Positions 1 through 5,041 of a stretch of 7,898 nucleotides of DNA are shown in pieces. Both the position numbers and the translations under genes were made by a program. Under the pieces are notes generated by a model. The model had not been told where the DNA came from and did not search any database. It saw only the letters and a list, made by a program, of their open reading frames with translations. Numbering within the stretch: position 1 is the first letter of the stretch; each line of letters begins with the position of its first letter. Source of the stretch: SAR86 cluster bacterium (GTDB lineage: Bacteria; Pseudomonadota; Gammaproteobacteria; Magnimaribacterales; D2472); the NCBI GenBank assembly GCA_016779505.1, contig JADHNM010000045.1, forward strand, positions 1 through 7,898, in the 5' to 3' direction.

Positions 1-89
1 GAGGATTTTCTCGAGGCTCTATTTATACAAAATCAGGAAAATTAATTGCATCAACAGCCCAAGAAGGATTAATGCGTATTTGGGATTAG
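1..89 (+). CDS. tesB: Acyl-CoA thioesterase II (TesB), C-terminal end only
   Basis: Only the last 28 codons are present (complete codons from base 3, TAG stop at 87-89); the rest lies outside the window. The peptide, beginning GFSRGSIYT and ending AQEGLMRIWD, aligns without gaps to the end of E. coli TesB as I recall it (GFVRGEFYT...VQEGVMRNHN). It keeps the glutamine of the QEG motif (codon 60-62), which is Gln278 of the catalytic triad in E. coli TesB. The family consists of cytoplasmic double-hotdog thioesterases that hydrolyse medium- and long-chain acyl-CoA to free fatty acid and CoA. The next gene is 170 bp downstream behind its own promoter-like sequences, so this gene probably ends its transcription unit. 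I see no convincing intrinsic terminator after it. The family call is strong for so short a fragment; whether the rest of the gene is intact cannot be seen. Confidence 0.83.
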   Translation, partial: GFSRGSIYTKSGKLIASTAQEGLMRIWD

Positions 90-152
90 CCACTTGATAC
101 TGATTTTTTTTACAAAAGTTGTATTGAAGTCTTTTCTCCACAAGGCGCTTAT

Positions 153-186
153 TTGACAATCTTCATGTGAGATCTATAAGTATAAT
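153..186 (+). promoter_or_regulatory. Candidate sigma70 promoter for the TerB-like gene (distal)
   Basis: A perfect -35 hexamer TTGACA (153-158) is followed after 16 bp by TATAAG (175-180). The overlapping TATAAT (181-186) is a consensus -10 but would sit 22 bp from the -35, so TATAAG fits better. Transcription would begin near 187-193, leaving an untranslated leader of about 70 nt before the ATG at 260. It lies in the 170-bp gap after tesB, which otherwise holds no reading frame of note. Based on hexamer matching only. Confidence 0.45.
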
Positions 187-223
187 TTCTCAACCTAGGC
201 TCTAGCTAAATTTACAAAAATGT

Positions 224-232
224 TGGTATAGT
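224..232 (+). promoter_or_regulatory. Candidate extended -10 (TGGTATAGT), proximal promoter of the TerB-like gene
   Basis: TGnTATAGT matches the extended -10 form and would give a leader of about 20 nt before the ATG at 260. No good -35 lies at the right distance (TTTACA at 211-216 is too close), but extended -10 promoters can work without one. The same TGnTATAGT pattern precedes the symporter gene (1672-1680). It is an alternative or addition to the distal promoter. Confidence 0.3.
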
Positions 233-259
233 TATTTTTTAAATTACTTATCTTTATAT

Positions 260-679
260 ATGTTATCTATTTTCAAAAAAAAATTATTTGCTGACATCTC
301 AGGAAATGCTGAAGACATGCCGCCTCATGTTTCTGCTGTTTTATGCTTGATGATTGAGATTGCTCGAATGGATGGAAAAATAGACGACATTGAAATTGAT
401 GAGATTAAAAATTTCTATTTAGACCTTTATCCAAACGGTGATTTTACTCAGGCATTTGAAGAGCTCAAAGATTGGACAAGCCATAAAGAATCCTTCAACC
501 CCTTTATTAACATTATTAATAGTAATTGCACCAAAAGAATGAAAATAGAAATCCTATCAAATATCTGGGATGTAATTCTGTCTGATGGAAAGGTCGATCA
601 ATATGAAAATTCTCTCTTTATGCAGATTGGCGAAATGTTGCTAATTGATAAAGAAGAGCTTGCAAACATTCAAAGTTAG
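260..679 (+). CDS. TerB-like (tellurite-resistance protein B family) helical protein
   Basis: A 139-residue acidic, mostly helical soluble protein without signal peptide or membrane segment. It resembles the uncharacterised TerB-like family (COG4103 type) of about 150 residues. The visible signature is an internal two-fold repeat: residues 35-49 (ARMDGKIDDIEIDEI) and 106-119 (ILSDGKVDQYENSL) both show a D-G-K-hydrophobic-D motif followed by conserved acidic residues (Asp38, Glu45, Asp109, Glu116). TerB domains form a seven-helix bundle and are proposed to bind metal through such acidic residues. Nothing else of a ter operon is nearby, so a tellurite-resistance role should not be assumed and the true function is unknown. 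The ATG at 260 is chosen because the reading frame begins there with a typical N-terminus, although no Shine-Dalgarno precedes it. The gene stands alone and ends one base from the stop of the convergent hydrolase gene. Confidence 0.78.
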   Translation: MLSIFKKKLFADISGNAEDMPPHVSAVLCLMIEIARMDGKIDDIEIDEIKNFYLDLYPNGDFTQAFEELKDWTSHKESFNPFINIINSNCTKRMKIEILSNIWDVILSDGKVDQYENSLFMQIGEMLLIDKEELANIQS

Positions 680-694
680 TTCAACAGGCAAGCT
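657..694. repeat. 7-bp inverted repeat straddling two convergent stop codons
   Basis: AGCTTGC (657-663) and GCAAGCT (688-694) are perfect inverted copies separated by 24 nt. They centre on the TAG (677-679) and TGA (683-681) stops of the convergent genes. A hairpin here could mark the 3' ends of both transcripts, but the loop is long and there is no U-tract, so it is at best a weak bidirectional terminator and may be chance. Confidence 0.2.
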
Positions 695-1595
695 GCAAAT
701 GGTCTAACAGATCCTTTTCAAACTGAATCAGAATTTCGGGCTCAATTAAGTGCCTCATTTCATCAATGATTTTTAGTTTGCTATGCGGTATTAATTTGTG
801 CATTTTATAAGCATTCTTGAGTTGAATCATTGGATCTTGTTTGCCATGAATAATTAAAGTTGGAGCCTTAATCTTTTGTATTTTTTTTAGCCTATCTTTT
901 GAAGCTAAGATTGATAATAATTGTCTTGCATATCCAGAACCATCTTGAGCGCGATTTAAATTTTTAATAGTTTCTTCTCTAAATTCTGGAGTATCTACAA
1001 CTCGACCCTCCATACCGATGAGGGAGACAATTTTAATTTCTCTTTCAATTACTTCCTCTTCAGATGCATTTGGATTTTTAGATCTTTCCATCATGAGCTC
1101 TCTTACAGGTTTTGAAGGAGCATTCATTGGGCTTGGCGTTGAAGCAGTTGAGGCAATCAAAGTAAATGATTTAACTTTCTGAGGATATTGAGCGCTGATA
1201 ATCTGAGCAATCATCCCGCCCATTGAGGTGCCTAAAATATGAGCTTGATGTATGTTCAATGTCTCTAGAAGTTTTATGCCATCATCGGCCATATCATCGA
1301 TGGTATATTCAGCTTTAATGGGCAGCCTCAAAAAGTATTTAATATAATCCAATACAAAGGATGGAGTTCCTATAAATCGTGAGGATAAACCAACATCTCT
1401 ATTATCATAAGTAATGGGTCGGAAATTATTGGCTTGCAAGAAATGAATTAAATGAGGAGGCCAATGAACTAGTTGGGCCCCCAAACCATGCACCATGAGA
1501 ATCGGATCTCCATCTACTGGACCGTAGTCTCGGTAAAAAATTTTTACTCCGTTATTTTCAGCAAAACCTTCTGAATATTGCTCATTTGCATTCAT
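681..1595 (-). CDS. Alpha/beta-fold hydrolase (RdmC-like esterase family)
   Basis: A 304-residue, probably cytoplasmic single-domain serine hydrolase of normal length. The catalytic elements are all visible: HG at 36-37 (oxyanion loop, MVHGLGAQ), the YDNRDVGLSS segment at 63-72, nucleophile elbow G-T-S-M-G-G with Ser124, acid Asp254 in HGKQDP, and His282 in EMRHLIEPE. The RD.G.S and DP motifs and the 'HLIxPE' end recall the aclacinomycin methylesterase RdmC / proline iminopeptidase-like branch of COG0596, so carboxylester hydrolysis is likely. The natural substrate cannot be told; lactonase, epoxide-hydrolase-like or C-C hydrolase activity is possible, since this fold is promiscuous. A cap region of about 90 residues (roughly 150-240) lies between strand 6 and the acid. 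The ATG at 1595 has no good Shine-Dalgarno. The gene is divergent from the sugar symporter (97 bp) and convergent with the TerB-like gene (1 bp between stops), so it is probably monocistronic. Confidence 0.87.
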   Translation of the reverse strand: MNANEQYSEGFAENNGVKIFYRDYGPVDGDPILMVHGLGAQLVHWPPHLIHFLQANNFRPITYDNRDVGLSSRFIGTPSFVLDYIKYFLRLPIKAEYTIDDMADDGIKLLETLNIHQAHILGTSMGGMIAQIISAQYPQKVKSFTLIASTASTPSPMNAPSKPVRELMMERSKNPNASEEEVIEREIKIVSLIGMEGRVVDTPEFREETIKNLNRAQDGSGYARQLLSILASKDRLKKIQKIKAPTLIIHGKQDPMIQLKNAYKMHKLIPHSKLKIIDEMRHLIEPEILIQFEKDLLDHLQLAC

Positions 1596-1618
1596 AAACT
1601 ATCAAGTACTTTTCTTTG

Positions 1619-1624
1619 ATTATA
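1619..1624 (-). promoter_or_regulatory. Candidate -10 element (TATAAT) for the alpha/beta hydrolase gene
   Basis: Read on the minus strand, 1624-1619 is a consensus TATAAT. Transcription would start near 1612, giving a leader of roughly 17 nt before the ATG at 1595. No convincing -35 is seen (TTTCAA at 1649-1644 is a poor match at 19 bp). This sits in the 97-bp divergent gap 1596-1692, which holds no other gene. Confidence 0.3.
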
Positions 1625-1651
1625 TTTTTATACTAATGCACTCTTGAAATA

Positions 1652-1680
1652 TTACCAACCGCAGACAAGACTGTTATAGT
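1652..1680 (+). promoter_or_regulatory. Candidate promoter of the symporter-dehydrogenase operon
   Basis: TTACCA (1652-1657, four of six consensus bases) is followed after 17 bp by TATAGT (1675-1680), which has an extended -10 TG one base upstream (1672-1673). Transcription would start near 1687, only about 6 nt before the ATG at 1693, giving an almost leaderless mRNA. A short interrupted palindrome, GACT-N5-AGTC (1669-1681), overlaps the -10 and could be an operator half-pair, but its arms are only 4 bp. Confidence 0.37.
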
Positions 1681-1692
1681 CAATGAATATTT

Positions 1693-3051
1693 ATGATCTC
1701 AAGCACAGTATCAAATAAAGTTAGAGCAGCATACGGCATAGGGGATTATGCAATTTGCCTATATTGGAGTGGAGTCGGTTTATACCTTCTTTATTTTTAT
1801 ACTGATGTGGTTGGAATAACTCCTTTGCTAGCAGGATGGATATATGCTCTTGGTATAGCCTGGGATGCAATCACAGACCCATTTATGGGATATCTTGCAG
1901 AAAGAACTAGGACTAAAATGGGCAGCTACCGACCCTATATTTTTTATGGTGCAATTCCATTAGCCCTCTCTTTTGTATTACTTTTTTGGGTTCCTCCCTT
2001 TGAAGGCATAACATTATTTATTTTTTTATTAACAGTTAATTTGCTTCATAGAACATGTTTTACCATTGTTAGCGTTCCATATTCTTCTCTTACCGCAAGA
2101 ATTACTGATGACAGTGATGAGCGAACTAAGCTTACCACCGCAAGAATGATAGGCGCGTCTTTTGGCACTCTTTCAGTTTCAGCGCTAGGTTTCCCAATTG
2201 TCTTGTGGTTTGGAGGCGGCGATGAAGCAATAGGTTTTATCTTTCTTGGCATGGTTTGTGGTCTGACAGCTATTCTTATTTTAAGCATCACCGTCAGATT
2301 TGTTAAAGAAAGAGAGTTTAATTTTAGCTCAGCGCAGATCCCAAGTTTTTCGAAGGTCTCAAGATCAGTTGCACAAAATTACCCATTTTGGATTGTGTTT
2401 GGATCTATTTTAATTCTGGGCTCGACCTCTATTATGTTTAATAACAATTTAATTTATTACGTTAAGTATTCTCTTGATCTTCATGAGTACCAAGGATTAA
2501 TTTTAGGAGTGAGCAGTGGGGCGGCTCTTTTAGCAATACCTTTTTGGGCATATGCAGCTCTAAAAATTGGGAAAAGAAATTCTTGGATGGCTGCAATGGT
2601 ATTGCTATTGGTAGGATTCTTGATTTTTTATTTTTATCCGATTACTTCTCTTAATGAGCTACTGCTTGTGCTGGGGTTCATAGGAATCGGTAATGGCGCT
2701 ACGGGAGTACTATTTTGGTCAATGCTTCCAGATACAATCGAATATGGAGAATGGAAAACAAAAGTTAGAACAGAGTCTTCTTTATATGGCTTCATGACTT
2801 TTGCTCAAAAGGGTGCAATAGCTTTTGCAGCAATTCTATTGGGGATGGCATTAACCCAAATCGGTTTTCAGCCAAATGAAGTTCAGTCAGAGGAAACATT
2901 GTCCGGATTAAAATTTATTATGACCTGGATACCTTTAACAGGAATTTTTATTAGCTTTATTTTAGTTTCCTTTTATCCCATAGATAAAAGCTTTCATCAA
3001 AAGCTAATTAATGAAATTGAGGCAAGAAAACTAGGTAATGCGTCAAATTAA
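1693..3051 (+). CDS. GPH-family (MelB-like) cation:sugar symporter
   Basis: A 452-residue inner-membrane major-facilitator protein with about twelve hydrophobic segments, the normal length for glycoside-pentoside-hexuronide:cation symporters (COG2211). Family signatures are clear. WDAITDPFMG (57-66) carries Asp58 and Asp62, equivalent to the cation-site Asp55/Asp59 of MelB. RTRTKMGSYRP (71-81) is the cytoplasmic loop 2-3 motif. PYSSLTARIT..SDER (129-144) follows. MLPDTIEYGEW (344-354) and KVRTESS (357-363) form the loop 10-11 motif, and Lys373 in AQKGAIA matches Lys377 of MelB helix 11. The family imports small glycosides or sugars with Na+, H+ or Li+; which sugar cannot be read from sequence. 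The ATG at 1693 lacks a Shine-Dalgarno but gives the expected N-terminus leading into helix 1. Its 3' end overlaps the next gene by 14 bp, indicating an operon with translational coupling. The neighbouring cytoplasmic GH3 glycosidase makes a glycoside the likely cargo. Confidence 0.92.
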   Translation: MISSTVSNKVRAAYGIGDYAICLYWSGVGLYLLYFYTDVVGITPLLAGWIYALGIAWDAITDPFMGYLAERTRTKMGSYRPYIFYGAIPLALSFVLLFWVPPFEGITLFIFLLTVNLLHRTCFTIVSVPYSSLTARITDDSDERTKLTTARMIGASFGTLSVSALGFPIVLWFGGGDEAIGFIFLGMVCGLTAILILSITVRFVKEREFNFSSAQIPSFSKVSRSVAQNYPFWIVFGSILILGSTSIMFNNNLIYYVKYSLDLHEYQGLILGVSSGAALLAIPFWAYAALKIGKRNSWMAAMVLLLVGFLIFYFYPITSLNELLLVLGFIGIGNGATGVLFWSMLPDTIEYGEWKTKVRTESSLYGFMTFAQKGAIAFAAILLGMALTQIGFQPNEVQSEETLSGLKFIMTWIPLTGIFISFILVSFYPIDKSFHQKLINEIEARKLGNASN

Positions 3052-5041
3052 TTGGGGGATCATTGGGCCTGGTTCTATTGCTACAGCATTTTCTTATTCA
3101 ATTAAGGGGACTACAAATTCTAAATTAATCAGTGTCTTTGGAAGAAATCCCCAAAAAACATATAGTTTTGCTAGCAAGTTTCATCTGGAGGCGCATCATC
3201 GATTGAGTGATTTTATCTCCTCCAAAGAAATAGATGCTATCTATATAGCAACTCCTCACAGTGAACATTTTTTTTATGCATTAGAGGCAATTAAAAATGG
3301 TAAGCATGTTCTTTGCGAAAAGCCGCTTACAATGAATTCTTATGAGAGCATGGTGTTATTAGATCTTGCTAATTCAAAAAAAGTATTCTTGATGGAGGCT
3401 TTTATGTATAGAAGTCATCCGCAAACAAGGAACATCTTAAAAAATTTAAGCTTTCTACCTGATGCAAAAGAAAAAATTTTGATTGAAGCTTCTTTTGGGT
3501 TTAAAGCAGACGTTCCAGAGGTTCATAGATTAAGAAATCCCGATCTAGGCGGCGGAGCTATATTGGATGTAGGATGTTATCCACTGACAATGGCTAAATT
3601 AATAGCGGGTCATTTGCAGGGTCTATCTTTCGCAGAGCCAAAAAGCATATCTGCAACAGGCCAAATAGATGAGACAGGCGTTGATCTTCAGTCACATGCA
3701 CATATAGTTTTTAGTGATTCAATTGAAGCAAAAATAAGTTGCGCCATTAATGAAAATTTTTCAAACAATCTTATTATCTCTAGTGGTCAATATTCTATTT
3801 CAGCTGCAGATCCATGGCATTGTGGGCAGTTCAATGAAGGTAACTCCTCTATTCATCTTTTAAATCAAGGTGTTAGCAGCCAAGAGATTAAGTGCATCGA
3901 TAATGAGGGCTTATTTACCAGAGAGATAGAGCATGCTTCTGGTTGCATCTTGGAGCAGAGAATTGAATCAGATCTTATTTCTCATACAGAAACTCAAAGT
4001 AATATGTTTTGGTTAGACATGTGGCGACAAGAAATAAAGATCAACTGCCCAAAGAGCCGGATAAATAATTCACCAATTTTGCAATCCCAAGCATATTTAT
4101 TTCAAGAAACTCAACTTAAAAGCACTGACCTACCTGGACTAAATAAGATGGGCTCAAGGTTAGCAATGGGGTGCGATAATCAAATTTCAGATCTGCATGC
4201 ATATACGATGTTTGATCATTTCTATGGATCTGGAGGCAGAATTTTTGACACCGCTTTTATTTACAACCATGGCATGGGAGACAAGTATCTTGGTGACTGG
4301 ATTAAGACTAGGAAAGTTGAAGAGGATGTCATAGTTTTAGGAAAGGCTGCTCATACACCAGAATGCGAGCCTAAATATATTCGCCCTCAAGTACTAGAGT
4401 CATTGGAGCGGCTGCAGATTTCAAAACTTGATATATTTTGTTTGCATAGAGATAACACAGACATTCCTGTGGACGAATTTATTGATGCGCTGGTAGAAAT
4501 TAAGAATGAGGGATTAATTAATTTAATAGGTGCATCAAATTGGGAGATGGGTAGGTTTTCTGATGCACGCGATTATGCAATTAAAAATTCTAAAGAGCCT
4601 TTTACTATTCTCAGCAATAATTTTAGCTTGGCTGAGATGATTGAGCCTGTATGGCCTGGTTGTGTTGGTGTAAATGATCGTTATTTAGACTATCTAATTG
4701 AGGAGGGAGTAATGTTATTTCCTTGGTCCTCTCAAGCTAGAGGATTTTTTATTAAGAAAAAAGAAGTCATGTCTAATGAGCATTTCTCTAATCCCACTCT
4801 CGATGAGGAAATGAGGGTGTGGCATTATGAAAAAAATTTAAAAAGAAGACAGGTTTGCTTTGACATAGCAGAGGAAAGGAATGTGCAGCCCATTCAAATC
4901 GCTTTAGCATACGTATTGCACAAATCAGATTTAATTTTTCCGTTGATTGGACCAAGAACGATTTTTGAATCCAACAGCTCCATTCAAGCTACTCAAATTG
5001 AATTAACAATTAAAGAACTTCAAGCGCTTGGTCAAGATTAA
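3038..5041 (+). CDS. Fused Gfo/Idh/MocA dehydrogenase - aldo/keto reductase, two-domain oxidoreductase
   Basis: A 667-residue cytoplasmic protein joining two complete oxidoreductases in one uninterrupted frame. Residues 1-338 are a Gfo/Idh/MocA protein of the dimeric dihydrodiol dehydrogenase type: Rossmann motif GIIGPGSIA (7-15), CEKPLT (93-98) with catalytic-type Lys95, EAFMYRSHPQ (120-129), and GGGAILDVGCYPL (171-183) with Tyr181 at the position of the catalytic Tyr of dihydrodiol dehydrogenase. After a linker (about 339-366) comes an aldo/keto reductase: FDTAFIYN (403-410) with Asp404 and Tyr409, Lys436 in VLGKAAH, and His470 in IFCLHRD form the full Asp-Tyr-Lys-His tetrad. GASNWE (498-503), PWSSQARGFF (562-571) and the NADP-loop-like FPLIGPR (634-640) follow. 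Each domain therefore looks able to bind NAD(P)(H), so oxidation by one and reduction by the other (net epimerisation or isomerisation of a sugar) is conceivable but inferred. The ATG at 3038 lies inside the end of the symporter gene (14-bp overlap). I saw no stop, frameshift or good internal start at the junction. Neither the substrate nor the cofactor preference is readable. Confidence 0.9.
   Translation: MRQINWGIIGPGSIATAFSYSIKGTTNSKLISVFGRNPQKTYSFASKFHLEAHHRLSDFISSKEIDAIYIATPHSEHFFYALEAIKNGKHVLCEKPLTMNSYESMVLLDLANSKKVFLMEAFMYRSHPQTRNILKNLSFLPDAKEKILIEASFGFKADVPEVHRLRNPDLGGGAILDVGCYPLTMAKLIAGHLQGLSFAEPKSISATGQIDETGVDLQSHAHIVFSDSIEAKISCAINENFSNNLIISSGQYSISAADPWHCGQFNEGNSSIHLLNQGVSSQEIKCIDNEGLFTREIEHASGCILEQRIESDLISHTETQSNMFWLDMWRQEIKINCPKSRINNSPILQSQAYLFQETQLKSTDLPGLNKMGSRLAMGCDNQISDLHAYTMFDHFYGSGGRIFDTAFIYNHGMGDKYLGDWIKTRKVEEDVIVLGKAAHTPECEPKYIRPQVLESLERLQISKLDIFCLHRDNTDIPVDEFIDALVEIKNEGLINLIGASNWEMGRFSDARDYAIKNSKEPFTILSNNFSLAEMIEPVWPGCVGVNDRYLDYLIEEGVMLFPWSSQARGFFIKKKEVMSNEHFSNPTLDEEMRVWHYEKNLKRRQVCFDIAEERNVQPIQIALAYVLHKSDLIFPLIGPRTIFESNSSIQATQIELTIKELQALGQD

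Noticed and set aside
111..123. TACAA-AAG-TTGTA hairpin after tesB as a terminator
   Set aside because: The stem is five mostly A-T pairs, and the T-run lies before it rather than after it on the tesB strand, so it does not fit an intrinsic terminator.
1683..1718. 11-codon frame overlapping the symporter start, as a leader peptide
   Set aside because: It has no ribosome site, no run of regulatory codons and no attenuator-like hairpin; chance is the simplest explanation.
2046..2291. 81-codon open frame on the minus strand
   Set aside because: It lies wholly inside the symporter gene, whose family motifs are unmistakable; its own translation has no recognisable domain and an unnatural composition.
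4055..4145. Possible sequencing error or lost stop creating the dehydrogenase/reductase fusion
   Set aside because: The frame is continuous through the linker with no stop codon, both domains keep their expected lengths, and no ribosome site precedes the internal ATGs at residues 371 and 377. An error cannot be excluded without reads, but nothing in the sequence suggests it.
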